This document shows positions 10,991 to 22,195 of a stretch of 64,000 nt of DNA, one piece after another. The stretch is taken from contig JAMXIF010001253.1 in NCBI GenBank assembly GCA_028583685.1, positions 74,521,461-74,585,460 of the forward strand. The letters are read 5' to 3'. Made by a program: the position numbers and the translations under genes. The DNA is from Petaurus breviceps papuanus (Eukaryota; Chordata; Mammalia; Diprotodontia; Petauridae). Position 1 is the first letter of the stretch. Every line of letters begins with the position of its first letter. The notes under the pieces were generated by a model, which made no database searches, was not told the DNA's origin, and worked only from the letters and a program-made list of their open reading frames with translations.

Positions 10991-12489
10991 CCCAGACTTA
11001 TCTTGAGTGTAGACTGAGGAACCACTGACACTACAAAGACAATTCATAATTATTTGACTGTTTTCTTTATTGTGTGTTTCAAGAGCACAGTTGTCAGCAT
11101 GAAGCAGATCCTGTATGACTGAATCCAGGACCATTATGACATTTATACATTATGGGACTGAATATATTTCTGATGGAACTGACATAAATTTTTTTTAACT
11201 GTGTCTAACTATTCATTGGAATAAAGAACTCTCAGTGAGGAAACTCCCTCTGATCAGTTCAGATTGATAGCTGTTCTGTAACTTATAGTTTTAATAAAAT
11301 TATCTAAATATAATTTACATTACAAACCTTTCATTCTTCCTAATACAGTACTGAGTTTGACAACACCAACCTCCTGTTTATCTACTACTTAGTTGTTGAA
11401 ATTATAAAATTATGGTTGTACTCCTGACTCTCCCAGACTTTCTCTACAATGTCCCCAAAACCTCTTCACCCTAGAAGTTCTCTCCACCCTTAAACTTCAC
11501 ACTCTGGACATATTCTCTACCTCTGTGGCCCCTCTCACTGGTTACTTGGTTCCCAGAATCTCCATCTTAAGGAGGAAGCCAAAGTCAATTATGTCTTCAT
11601 TTCATTCCACACTGTATTTTTTATTCTCCTGGACTTTCTATAATGTCTTTCCATGGCAGGGACATTTATCTTTTTCACCTTCCTCTTCCCTCCCCAGATT
11701 CTTTTATGTGTTTTCCCCCAATAGAAGGTAAGCTCCATGCCAGCAGAAACTGTCTCTGCTTATGTTTGTATTCCCAACAATTGACATAGTGCTTGGAAAA
11801 TAGTAAGTGCTTAATAAATGCTTATTGTCAACTCATAGAAGATTCACTAATGATTTTATTTTTAAATCACAACACAGAATCTTATATTGTGGAATAGAAG
11901 TTTATCTGGAGTTTATCTGCATCTGAAATGTGCTCTATAAAAACCGAATTTATTGACCAATCGTCTTATAATTTGGCATCTTCCCTTGCTGTTCTCAGTA
12001 GTCAGGGTAGTCAGAGAGCATGTCTCCCTCCTGATATCACCCATCCTTACTTCCTAATGCTTGTCTTTTGTTCTGCTACCCTAGGGTAGCCAATCAGAGC
12101 CATGTTGAAATGCCCTCATTCTCCTTCATTTAAGTTAAACTTAATTTTGAAGAATATTTTTGTTTTGACTGTAAAAAAGTCTGTCTTATCATTTTACGGT
12201 CCTCAACAGCTCTAATATTGCATGTTCCTGTTTCTAGAGATAATTCTGTTGGTTGTATTTGTATCCCCCAGGCTACTGTGCTTGATAGGGGATAGTCACT
12301 TAATAAATGCTTGGAGGGAAAATGTCTTATACAGTTGTATACATGGAAATCTAAAACAGAAGTAATCTCCATAAATCAAAGCAAATCAATCAACCAAAAG
12401 TATTTATTAATATATATCAATAAATATTCTAGACAAAGATAAAAATGAAACTGTTCTTGCTTTCAAGAAGCAGTAAATTCATAATCGAT
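10991..12489. other. mostly unassigned; L2-like ends at 11700-11835 and 12230-12320
   Basis: The two pieces carry 'aatagaaggtaagctccatgccagcagaaactgtctct...tagtgcttggaaaatagtaagtgcttaataaatgcttattg' and 'ataggggatagtcacttaataaatgcttgg', the usual L2/MIR terminal block. Otherwise no gene, RNA or full repeat was recognised. Confidence 0.5.
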
Positions 12490-12680
12490 TAAAGTTGGAA
12501 GGGATCTCAGGAATCATCTCCTTTGATCTTTCTGTTTCCACAATCTTGTATATAGGAGGCATTTAATAAATGCTTAATGAATGACTCAATGAATCTAATT
12601 CAAACCCATTTTAGAGATGAAAAAAATTAAACTCCCTAAGACTAAATAACTTAACCAAGGTCACAGTAGTTCCAGAACAG
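12490..12680 (-). repeat. old CORE-SINE/MIR-type fragment split by an L2-like end
   Basis: 'aaagttggaagggatctcaggaatcatctcc' and, after an interruption 'ttgtatataggaggcatttaataaatgcttaatgaatg', 'cccattttagagatgaaaaaaattaaactccc...taacttaaccaaggtcacag' are the two halves of the reverse-complement MIR-type order. Confidence 0.55.
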
Positions 12681-13500
12681 TTTCCTGATTTATCATCTTC
12701 CAAAGAATAGATCTAGCTGAGAAAATCTTATTTCCTTTTTGATCCCCATATCCTCATATGACACAGATCTTCAAAATTAAAGTCAGTGTGACTTGAAAGC
12801 AAAGCTAGAATACACTTAGATTCTGGCAACCTGCTCCCCCCACTCCCTTCTCCCTGATTAAGAATGTTACCCAAAGTTTAATGGAATCTATACATGATGT
12901 TTTGAAGGATAGTCAAAGAAAACTCTCACAACTGGCCCTGATGGCTAAAAAGACTATTGGAAGGGGCATGTAGTTAGTATACTGTCTACGAATACAATGA
13001 ATCTTTCTTTCAACAACGCCCTATTTAACTTACCTTCAGAGAATTCCCTGCTTGGAACTGGATAACTGCGTATTTGGGCCTAGTCTTTTTGTGTATCTCC
13101 AAATAAAATTCATTTCCTTTCCTTGTTCACTGCCTGCTCAGGACCTAGCACTGCCAGTGTTGTAGTCTTACTCTTGAATGACAGTACAGGACATGGAGCT
13201 ATAGAATGGAAGTCAATGGGTCTCTTGCATAGTGTCCTTGCCCACATGGAACGGGCTCTTAATAAATGTTTGATGAATGAATGCATGGTTTCTGTCATCT
13301 GTTCTCTTCCATCGTCAGTTAATCCATTGATTTAAACCATCTAAGCATATTCTACTCATGATGCCTTTGAAAGGACTCAGTGGAAAACTATGGCTGCTGT
13401 CAAAAACATGCTACACAAATATAAGAGAACAGGGGGACCAATATTAGAAATACAAGTAGTCATCCTTTTACCAAAAAGACATTTCAGCAAAATTTACTAT
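12681..13500. other. unassigned, with an L2/MIR-like end at 13140-13290
   Basis: The terminal block 'cttaataaatgtttgatgaatgaatgc' marks an old L2/MIR end. Nothing else is recognised; open frames here are short and without motifs. Confidence 0.5.
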
Positions 13501-13681
13501 AAAAATGGATTTCCAGGGTGGCCAGGTAGCACAGTGAGTAAGAGCACCGGCCCTAGTGTCAGAATGACCTGGGATCAAATCCGGGCTCAGATACTCAGCA
13601 CCACACCCAGAAATAACTGGCTGTGTAACCTTGAGCAAACTACTTAACCCCAATTGCTTTTAAAAAAAAAATGGATTTCCA
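13501..13681 (+). mobile_element. tRNA-headed poly-A SINE with perfect 15-bp TSD
   Basis: The body is 13516-13666: GGGTGGCCAGGTAGCACAGT, GGGATCAAATCCGGGCTCAG, ACACCCAGAAATAACTGGCT, then CTTAACCCCAATTGC and poly-A. AAAAATGGATTTCCA occurs identically at 13501-13515 and 13667-13681. The head combines features of the two SINE subtypes in this window (GCACAG and the CACACCCAGAAATAACTGG block). Confidence 0.92.
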
Positions 13682-15330
13682 TAAAATAAATCTTCTCTTT
13701 TTTTGACTCAATAGAAGCTTGGAAAGCTTCCTACCCCCTCTTCTCCTGTCCAGCAAAAAAAAGGACCAACACAACACGTTGAGAACCTCATTGTGTAACA
13801 GATTAAGACACTGGCCAAGACCGCGACATTCTCACTATTTTGTACAGCGGGAGGACCATGCTTGTATAAGTGGCCATCCCCATTCTCTATTGATTCATTC
13901 TTTTGTAGAATTTCTAGCACCATACAGTATTTTCCCAAATCCATATCCCTTTTGTTTCTGGACAGCTCACTTCTCTAGATCAGCTCCTTTACTTACTAAA
14001 GATTTATTGAGGATCCTCCAAAGGGCTTTTGTTTAGTTGGGTTATAAAATATGAAATTAGAATAAGTCTGGGGATAAGCTCTGCTTCCTTATTTGTAACA
14101 GTTTCTATTGACTTGTAGTTTAACAAAAATATGATAATTCGGGGGTTTGTCTCCTTTTTTAGTCAAAAACTTTTGTGTTTTTTTTTTTTCAATTGGACAA
14201 GTTCTATTAACTAGCATGTACCCATTGCCACCAGAAAACATCTGGTAATCCAAGAATCTCCCCTTTCTCCTTGCCTTTTTTCAACTCTCATGGAATTAGT
14301 GATTTCTTGAACAAATTTAGAACTAAAAGGGATCTCAGAGATCACTTAGTCCTCTAATACTTTTATAGTAGAAGAAAGAAACCAAGGCCCTCAGAGGAGA
14401 AATGGCTTCCATAACTTTCCACTCCCCCAGAATTGCAGTGTTGGACCCATCTTTGCCTCCCCTATTTCTCTTTACTAGACACAATCAAATGGTTACTAAA
14501 TCCTGTCAATTTTGCCTCCATAACATCTGTCACAGGAGGCCCCTTCTTTCTACTCATATAGTAACAAATTTAGTTTAGGCCCACGCCATCTCTTACCTAG
14601 ACTATTGAAATAGTTTATTAATTGACTGCATTGTGTAAAGTCTCTCCTCACTCCATCCCCCACAAAGTCCAGACATGACCATATCTCTCCCCTACTCAAT
14701 AAACCCCCTTGACTTCCTATTAGCTCTAAGATTCAATACAAACTCTTCTGGCATTTAAAGCTCTTCGCAAGTTATTTCCAACCTTATTATACAAACAAGG
14801 AGGCAGAACCAATCCTAATTTCATATTTTTGAAGCACATACAGAAGAAATGTTAAGCAATGTTGATCAAACATAATACTCAGAGGTTTGGATAGGTAACT
14901 GTAAATTTCAAGGGCAAAAATATGGAAAGAAATGTCCAGCAAAAAGCAACATCTTGTTAGCTTCCTCAAATGATACCCCATATTTAAAATGTCAAGTTAT
15001 TTTTTTCTTTTAGCTTTACAAAATAAAAATATTTTAAGTGAGCATTTCTGTGCCACCCATCCTGTACATCTTTTATTTTAAACATTTTAGTTATGACTTT
15101 TACTTTGTATGCTTATTCATTTTTGTTCTGATTTCACTGATGCTAGGAACCACTGGTATGGAAATCCCTTCCATTAATGCAGTTCAGCAAGTTGTCTATA
15201 ACTTAAAATTTTAGGGTTATCTCAGCACTGAAAAGTTAAATGTATTGCTCCTGATCACACTGCTAGTATATACTTGGGTCAGGATTTGAATCCATGTCCT
15301 CTCGATTTTTAGGTATTAGTTCTTTATCTA
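13682..15330. other. mostly unassigned; MIR-type fragments at 14305-14460 and 15225-15312
   Basis: The fragments show 'aactaaaagggatctcagagatcacttagtcc...aaggccctcagaggag' and 'attgctcctgatcacactgctag...caggatttgaatccatgtcctctc', both reverse-complement MIR/CORE-SINE order. The remainder holds A/T-rich unique sequence with no gene or RNA recognised. Confidence 0.5.
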
Positions 15331-15334
15331 GTAT

Positions 15335-15450
15335 TCCAGAGGTTGGCATACCACAGCTTGAGGGCTAAATCTGACTGTCTTCCTGTTTTTGTACTGCCCA
15401 GGAGATAACTTTTTATACTAATATTATTTCCATATATGCTCCTTATTCAC
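15335..15450. mobile_element. possible hAT-type DNA transposon fragment
   Basis: 'cagaggttggcataccacagcttgagggctaaatctgactg...cctgtttttgtactgccc' resembles the terminal region of old non-autonomous hAT elements (ggttggcaaactacagcccgcgggccaaatccggcc). The opposite end and TSDs were not found. Confidence 0.4.
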
Positions 15451-15739
15451 TGAATCCTCCCTTGTGACAAAAAAAAATTGTTAAACAAAACCTGCTAACA
15501 AAACAACAAAGTTTGCAACCTTTTCTTCTGTAGTTTTTCCTCCCCTTTCTCCCAAGAAGAGTAAAATGTGTTTCATTAGCTACTCTGTACCAAAACTGGC
15601 CTTTGTATGTTCTTTTCATTTCTATTATTGCTGTTATCGTGTGAGTTGTTTTCCTGGTTCTGTATGCTTCAGTGCATTTTAACTTTGCTGTGTTTCTTCT
15701 GAATTGTTTTCTATGGTTCAGTAGTAAGAAGCTGTATGT

Positions 15740-16168
15740 CCACACCCCAGTAAAAACCATCTTGGCACACTGGCTAAACCAGGTTAGGGTAACTGACAGG
15801 TCTCAAATCCATCAGTGAATTAGGAGGATGTCTACCCCAAACCTGTGAGGACTCCCCCTGGCAAAAGGGGTGAATGAGAACAATTTAATCTAATAGCCAA
15901 AAAGGTGGCTGAAGCAGGTGTTATGGGGCACTCAGAGCTGGGTCAGATACGGAAGATTCCAAGGTCATCCACTGCATCCTGGGCTATCGCCAGTCATCTT
16001 GACTTTTGTCTTGCCCTGGACTTCACTGATTCTAGAAAAGAGAGTGAATCTGATGACTTTATGCAACTGTGACTCACGTCAATCCAATTTCCCCACAAAT
16101 CAAGACATCTCTCATGATATTATTGGTCCTCTTCGAAAACAAAGGACAAAGGATGAACAATGACAATT
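15740..16168 (+). mobile_element. SINE-type repeat with RTE-like LINE tail, long copy
   Basis: The repeat can be followed for about 430 bp: 'gctaaaccaggttagggtaactgacaggtctc', 'accccaaacctgtgaggactccccctggcaaa', 'aagattccaaggtcatccactgcatcctgggc', 'cagtcatcttgacttttgtcttgccctggac'. It ends 'gatattattggtcctcttcgaaaacaaaggacaa'. Copy 1 at 10.24 kb shares the last 190 bp. The tail matches the LINE end at 55.55 kb, suggesting mobilisation by that LINE type. Confidence 0.7.
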
Positions 16169-16214
16169 AGAAGATAAAATATCTTAATATTACTTTGAAA
16201 ATACTTTTAAAAAA

Positions 16215-16305
16215 GAAAATACTCGTAACCTTATAGTTCCCCTGAGGCAGTTTCAGGGACTCCCAAAGGATCCCTAGACTGCACTTTGAGAAGCATTCCT
16301 CTAGA
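16215..16305 (-). mobile_element. hAT-like MER-type fragment
   Basis: The reverse complement reads GAATGCTTCTCAAAGTGCAG, TCTAGGGATCCTTTGGGAGT and CCCTGAAACTGCC, the terminal pattern of old non-autonomous hAT elements (ttctcaaagtgtggtctaggga..ctgggggtccctgagac). One end only. Confidence 0.5.
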
Positions 16306-16594
16306 CCATAAGAGCTGTTTTTAATTCCATGGTATTCTTTATCTCCATATTTCAATTATAAGATTCTTATACCTTGATTCCTTTGGTGTCTTGTCTAATA
16401 CAGCTAGGCTATAATATCACACTTCACCAGGTGGCATTACCATTGAAAATTGTGCATTTCTGCCTAAAAATTCCTTTTATTGAAGGCCTTGGCTTATATA
16501 AAAGGAATTCATTTTCTACTATCAATTCTATAAGTTCAAAATTTTGTATATTGAAAATTATCATTAAAAATAATAACATTTCCTTCCCCTAGTC

Positions 16595-16725
16595 TAGCCT
16601 AATACTTCACATTTCACAAAACTTGCATCTGTATCATCTTCTCTGATCCTCCCAACAGTCCTGTGAGGTAAATCCTTGGAGGGTTCTAATCTCTATTTTA
16701 CATATGAAGAATCAAGGCAATACTT
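16595..16725 (-). repeat. CORE-SINE/MIR-type fragment
   Basis: 'acttcacatttcacaaaacttgcatctgt', 'tctgatcctcccaacagtcctgtgaggta', 'ctctattttacatatgaagaatcaaggc' is the reverse-complement order of a MIR-type tail and core. Confidence 0.6.
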
Positions 16726-16895
16726 AAAACATTTTGGTGCTTGTGGGGATACAGGGACAAAAATGAGACAGTTCCTCCACTCAAGTATTTTAGTCTACTG
16801 GAGGTAGAAGAAAGAAAATATGTACACAAATATGTAAATACAAAATTAAAATATCATTTTAGGGAGGATCTAACAACTGAGAAGAATGAAGTATC

Positions 16896-17094
16896 AAGAA
16901 GTAAATATGAGAGGTGGCTAGGTGGCACAGTGAGTAAAAATGCTGGCCCCAGAGTCAGGAGGACCCGAGTTCGGTTCCGGCCTCAGACACTTAACATCCA
17001 CACAAAAAAACTAGCTGTGTAACCTTGGGCAAGTTACTTAACCCCAATTGCCCTCCAAAAGGCAAAAAAAAGAAGAAGAAGAAGTAAATATGAG
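16896..17094 (+). mobile_element. tRNA-headed poly-A SINE with 16-bp TSD
   Basis: The body 16912-17078 has AGGTGGCTAGGTGGCACAGT, GAGTTCGGTTCCGGCCTCAG, TGTGTAACCTTGGGCAAGTT, CCAATTGCCCTCC and an A-rich tail. AAGAAGTAAATATGAG is identical at 16896-16911 and 17079-17094. Part of the 3' A-rich tail is a short AAG repeat merging with the TSD. Confidence 0.92.
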
Positions 17095-18340
17095 CATCTT
17101 TTTGGTAAATAGAGAGCAGGGAGCATCATTAATCACTACCACATGAAGACTTTTAGTTGACAGCAACTCTTGAAATTCTAGATAATTCATTTAACATGAA
17201 TAGATATACTAAAGTTAGTATAGTAAAGCTATACTAGAATGGACAATGCAAAAGAAAGGCTATTGGAGGGCTTTTTTGTTGATATTATAAGCACAAAATA
17301 CAATATATGGTGATCTTTTTTAAATCACTCAAAGCCTGATAATGTAACTATCAAAACAAAATGCTTCCAACAAAATTTGGGCATCCATTCATTCATCATA
17401 ATTTTGCTCCTCTTTTCCAGACCTAAACAGATGCTCCTTGCAATGTAACCTACAGATTAGACAAACTTCACCACCAAACTCACGTCAATGGTTGTGAATG
17501 AAGGGATGGTCAAGAAGGGAATAAATAATTCTTAATTTAAAGGGCTCCCCCTTTCTCCTCCCCAGTAACATTTAAATGGATAGACAGCCAAAGCATGACA
17601 AAGGCAGCAAAGAACCCAGCAGATGGACAAAAAAAAAATCAGATGAAACTGATCCTAGATGTGACTGAGTTCCAGTATGTTAAATGTTCCATCTGCAATT
17701 GCCAACCCTATGGATTTTTCCAAAATGAATGAAAAGCTGGCCTCAAGCATGCACCTTGGGGGTTAGAAGCTCATCTCAGTTTGTGCCCCTTGAGAGGCTG
17801 ATGGCAGCATTCAGAAATTATCCAGCTTATCTATGTGCCTGTGAACTGATGCAAAGCCAAGGAGCCCCATCTGGGAAATCCCAGCAAGGATGAATATAAG
17901 CTTTTCTGGCAGAACTTGGGGCAGTTTGTTACAATGAATGCTAAGGAGGGATATCAGACCATGGAGAATTTGGGTATTTATCTTTCTGGAGTATTAGAGG
18001 AATGATAAATTGATGGATCAAAGCATGTAGGAGGCTCTCAGCAAAAAAGAGTCATTGTTCATGGTAGGTAGGTGCTATGTCAGCTTGACAATGAAGACTT
18101 TATAAAAATAAATCTGGGGAGGCGGGAAAAGGGGAGTAGGCCTGCCCGTGTTGCCTTTCACAGTAGAAACAAAGTAGGCTTTTTTAATGTCTGAAAGAGG
18201 AAGGACATCATCAGGGGATTCAAACCTGTACTAAGTAATAGCAAAGAGAGACCATTTTTTAAGGACTCAGTAGTAGTAAAATGAATAAATGCTCCTATAG
18301 AGATGACAGAAGTGAAAGTGCTAGAAATAAAAACTATTTC
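17095..18340. other. unassigned sequence
   Basis: No recognised repeat head, RNA gene or coding domain. A short imperfect inverted pair ('actaaagttagtatag' / 'ctatactagaatgg') lies near 17209-17242. Confidence 0.5.
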
Positions 18341-18398
18341 CTGCTAGCTACTGCTAGGGGAGCTAGCAGTATGACTTTGGAATCATGTGATTCCAAAG
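18341..18398. repeat. two adjacent perfect inverted repeats
   Basis: CTGCTAGCT at 18341-18349 pairs with AGCTAGCAG at 18361-18369 (9-bp arms, 11-nt loop). Five bases on, CTTTGGAATCA at 18375-18385 pairs with TGATTCCAAAG at 18388-18398 (11-bp arms, 2-nt spacer). Both are exact. No transposon ends or TSDs were found around them. Confidence 0.9.
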
Positions 18399-19610
18399 AT
18401 TAAGAGATGATGGAGTAAGGGGGATATTTATGTTGGGTTTCTAGATTGATAAACATCAAATGAAGTGCTGTAACACTATTCTCCAAATAATAATTGATTT
18501 TTATATCAAATAATTATAACTACTGCTAAACCCAGGGATACTGAGGTCTCCCAAAGGGGTCGCTCTCAGCTCTTTACCAATGCATGCAATTGATCTGGAT
18601 TCAGTCTTGAGCAAGCCTGATCTCTAAGGAGAGGAATTAGGCTCCTTTTCTCACACTGTTAGGCTAATTAAACCCATATCCTGGTACATTGGGTTTTTCT
18701 TATATCTAGGGTTTTCCCAAAAAGGAAAGAAGAAAGACATTTAATGTAAAATATAAAGTGTAAGACATATTTATTTCCTATACACAAAAGAAAGCTGAAC
18801 AAAAAAGTGCATGAACATGACAGAAAGAATTAAAACAGGATTTAGTAACAACTTGTAACTACTATCATAGTTTGTCAGGAGGTCAATATTGGAACTTTAT
18901 GAGAACATCAAGGAAATGCTGGATAAGCACTGCTAAATTCCACCATCCCCCCTCTCAAAGCCCAGGTCTACTGATCATCCAGTCAAAGACTTTGGCTCCT
19001 TCTCTTGTTGGTCATCTTCTTTGAAGATAAAAACTTCCCTTGCCTCCAGTCAGATCCAAATGACCCATAATCTCCAACTTCTTTAACCTACAAGGCTGCT
19101 TCTAAGTCTAAATATGTCTTTTTTATACCGATCTTTGGTTAGCTGCTCAAGAAAGGAAACAAACTCACCTAATTGAGTCAGAGCTCTAGTTACAACATGA
19201 CCAGTGATCGACCACCAGAAACTGGGTTGGAAGAAAAGAGCCCCACCTCAAGGGTACCCACCACAAGAAATCTAGTTAAAGAGAGCTACTTACCACTAAG
19301 GAGAATCAAAGGAAAAAACACCAGAAATTGTCTCTCGTTTTTAACTTATAGAGCACTCAATCCATCGCCCCCTACCCTTCCCCACTTGTCTTGGGAAGGG
19401 GTGAAGATAAAGGGACTGATCAGTATTTTTTGTTTTGTTTTTGCTTTTTATCAAAGCACCATGTTCTCTTAGGGCTGAATCACCATGTGGCCAGAAGCAG
19501 AAAGGGAATTACCATCCCTAAAGTACCCAAGTATTGAGCTAGTACATGACTGGCCAGAATAAGGAAGGGACAGTTTGCTCATGCTCTCTTCAATTCCCAG
19601 ATACATACAG
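18399..19610. other. unassigned sequence, no gene seen
   Basis: Moderately complex sequence without a recognised repeat. The open frame at 19173-19472 (99 codons) starts in Ser/Pro-rich sequence and has no familiar domain. An old LTR or gene-desert DNA are both possible. Confidence 0.45.
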
Positions 19611-19980
19611 TACTTTAAACTTTGCAAACTGCTTGACATGTGTTATCTAAATTCTGCTACAAAACAATCCTATGCAATAGTTCCTACAGTTATTTATCAT
19701 CTCCATTTTGCCGGTGAAGAACAGAGTCAGAGAGTTTAAGAGACTTAACTATAATAACAGGTTGTGTCAGAGACAGAAATTAATCCAGATCTTCCTGAAT
19801 CCAGGTCTAGAACTCACTCCACTAGTAATATTACCTCTCTGAAAAATTGCTATCCAAAAATCCAGTCTAACAAACATTCAAGTGACTACCATGTACAAGA
19901 CACCAGGTTAAATACTGGTTATCCAAAGACAAAGTAAGGAATAGCCCCTGCTCACGTTCTACCATGTTATGCTATGGGCA
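19611..19980 (-). repeat. CORE-SINE/MIR fragment followed by an old L2-like unit
   Basis: At 19611-19840 the reverse-complement MIR-type order is clear ('tttgcaaactgcttgacatgtgttatc', 'atcatctccattttgccggtgaag', 'ccaggtctagaactcactccacta'). At 19860-19970 'aacattcaagtgactaccatgtacaagacacc...tagcccctgctcacg' follows the 'tactatgtgccaggcac...ccctgctctca' unit. Confidence 0.65.
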
Positions 19981-21185
19981 TAGGTAGTGGATTCCTAGCA
20001 GGCTTTGGGGCAAACCATTTTTTGATCCTTCCCTCAGTCCTATAATATTTTGATGCCAATGAAATCAGCCTGAAATAAGTCTTAAGGGAGACTTTTTTTT
20101 AAGAGGAAAACACTTGAAAAAAAGGAGGACTTGCAGTCTAGGGGCAGGATATAAATATATATCATGTTTTTAGTTCGGAGCAAAAGAATAAGTTTCATCA
20201 AGTTTACAGCAAATCAAAAATCATGTGTACAATTACATTGGGAACTCTGTTTAGTTTTCCTGGGGTACATTCATGTTTGCATGGTTTTTTTTCCTTTTTT
20301 TGGCAGAATCCAGCATCCTGTTTTTAACAAATATGTCCCCAAAAAAATTCCTTCAAGGGTTTATTAAAAAGTTTGAAAATGCTTCCTGGATACTATTGAG
20401 ATCCTACCAAACATTTTTAATGATTTGAGAGTTAATGGGCTGGGGACATATGGATCACATTTCCCTTTAAAGTTCATGCAAGTTTAAAAATTAAGGGAAA
20501 TGCGTTTGGCAAAAGAAAAAAATATTTTTAATGGTTTGGGACATGTAAAAATATTAAAATGTAGATGGATTTTCCCATTCTGACCTTTCATGTGTTTATT
20601 TGTGGTTTCCTGACAGATGCTTCTAACTGAAAATCAGTTTTAAAATAACAAATAAAAATCAGAAAGCATCTTATCCTCTTGTTTAAAATTGCAAAAATTG
20701 TTAACAATGTTATAACAAATTGCTTGATCTAGTATAGGCCAGGATGCAAAAATACCTTCCCTGGTGCATTTTATAAAAGGGCTGCCTCTTGGTAATATAT
20801 AGCAATATTTACCCTGTTCCTTTGTCACGAGTCTAAGCCTGTGTCAACATGGTATCCTTTTATAAATGAGATTCCAACTGTGTATGGGGATGACAGTTGG
20901 GTTCACAGCTGGCCTTAGTACTAGATGTTTCACAGACATTATTCCTGTATTGAATTAAGCTAAATTACTGGCAAGGAGGAAAAAATTATATAGTGTCATG
21001 CAAAACCATGTAATAATATTAGGCAATCCACTCCTTCTTATCCTTTATTGGGAGTTTGTTGATGGATATTCTTTTGTTTCATTTTCATTTCCACTAAGAA
21101 AACAAAAAACAATGAATGATAAGCTCTGTGTTTTCTTATTTTTAACCCTAGGTTTAAAAAAAAACAACCCAGAAAATATTGAAAG
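19981..21185. other. A/T-rich unassigned sequence
   Basis: Long repeat-poor stretch (20100-20980 shows no repeat I recognise) with T-rich and A-rich runs. No RNA gene or coding motif. Such repeat-free AT-rich DNA is worth a conservation check, but nothing here is diagnostic. Confidence 0.45.
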
Positions 21186-21310
21186 GCAGTGTGGCAGCCC
21201 TGGGATCAAGTCCTGCCTCTTACAGGCTTTGTGACCATGGACAAGTCACAACCTTTCAGTGCCATAGGCACTGAGCTGCTTATCTGTAACCATGGAGGGA
21301 GCTTCTAACA
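21186..21310 (+). repeat. MIR-type SINE fragment
   Basis: 'gcagtgtggcagccctgggatcaagtcctgcc', 'tgtgaccatggacaagtcacaacctttcagtgcc' is the MIR head and B-box-distal block on the plus strand. Confidence 0.65.
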
Positions 21311-21358
21311 ATAGGATTTACCTACAGTGATGAAATTACGGATCTAGAACCAATCTAG

Positions 21359-21379
21359 ATTGATAGATGATAGATAGAT

Positions 21380-21436
<57 letters not shown>

Positions 21437-21620
21437 GATGGATGGATAGATAGATGGATAGATGGATGGATGGATAGATGATAGATAGATAGATGAAAAA
21501 TGGATGGATAGATAGATGGATAGATGGATGGATGGATAGATGATAGATAGACAGATAATCTATATCTAGAAATATATACACATATGTATATATACACATA
21601 CATATATGTATGTGTGTATG
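21359..21620. repeat. compound (GATA)n/(GATG)n satellite with a TA/CA tail
   Basis: Uninterrupted GATA units occupy about 21373-21435. After that a higher-order pattern of GATG-GATG-GATA-GATA-GATA mixtures repeats twice (about 21436-21490 and 21494-21548), ending in TATACACATATG-type sequence to 21620. Open frames across it encode only Ser-Ile-Tyr-Leu repeats and are not genes. Confidence 0.95.
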
Positions 21621-21846
21621 TTCAGTTTTTTTTAATTGTGTTCGACTCTTGGCGACCTCTTTTGGAGTTTTCTTGGCAAAGATACTGAAGTGGTTGCCAT
21701 TTTCTTCTCCAGCGCACTTTATAGATGCAAAAAATTGAGGCAAATGGGGTTAAGTGACTTTCCTAGGGTCACATAGCTAGTAAGTGTCTGAGTACAGAGT
21801 TTAACTCAGAAAGATGATTTTTCCTGATTGCAGGCCACCACACCAA
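21618..21846 (-). mobile_element. Mar-1 type CORE-SINE, minus strand
   Basis: The reverse complement shows the full Mar-1 order: TTTCTGAGTTAAACTC..., GTGACCCTAGGAAAGTCACT, TTTGCATCTATAAAGTGC, GAAAATGGCAACCACTTCAG, TATCTTTGCCAAGAAAACTC and GTCGCCAAGAGTCGAACACA. The last block matches the Bov-B/RTE tail, the established basis for Mar-1 mobilisation. Confidence 0.82.
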
Positions 21847-21915
21847 TATATATGTATATATGTGCATATATACATGTGTAGGCACGTATATATGTATATG
21901 TGCATATGAGTGCAT
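21847..21915. repeat. TA/TG/CA-alternating microsatellite
   Basis: Alternating 'atatatgtatatatgtgcatatatacatgtgta' sequence directly after the Mar-1 copy. Purine-pyrimidine alternation only, no gene. Confidence 0.85.
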
Positions 21916-22024
21916 GCATACATGCACACAACTGTCCTCTGGTCTGAGACTAAGTCCAAAGCTAAGCAACTAGTGCTGCTGGTGGTTTGATGGCTAAGAT
22001 AGCACCTTAGGAATGAAAAGAAAT

Positions 22025-22195
22025 AGCACAAGGTTTAGACTTGAGGCCTCTGGTTTTGTTCTGATTCCGCCACTAATTGTCTGACTTTAACCAAATTACT
22101 TTCCCTCCATGTACCTCAGTCCTTAACTGTACAATGAATTAAAATAAATGATTAAGATCCCTAAAGTCCCACCCAATTCTTAGATTTCATGTTAA
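22025..22195 (+). repeat. MIR-type SINE fragment
   Basis: 'cttgaggcctctggttttgttctgattccgccac', 'aaattactttccctccatgtacctcagtccttaactgtac' and 'gatccctaaagtcccacccaattcttag' follow the MIR head, core and tail order. Confidence 0.65.

Noticed and set aside
21336-21743. 135- and 74-codon minus-strand frames rich in Ser-Ile-Tyr-Leu-His
   Set aside because: Translation of the GATA/GATG satellite extended into a Mar-1 SINE.
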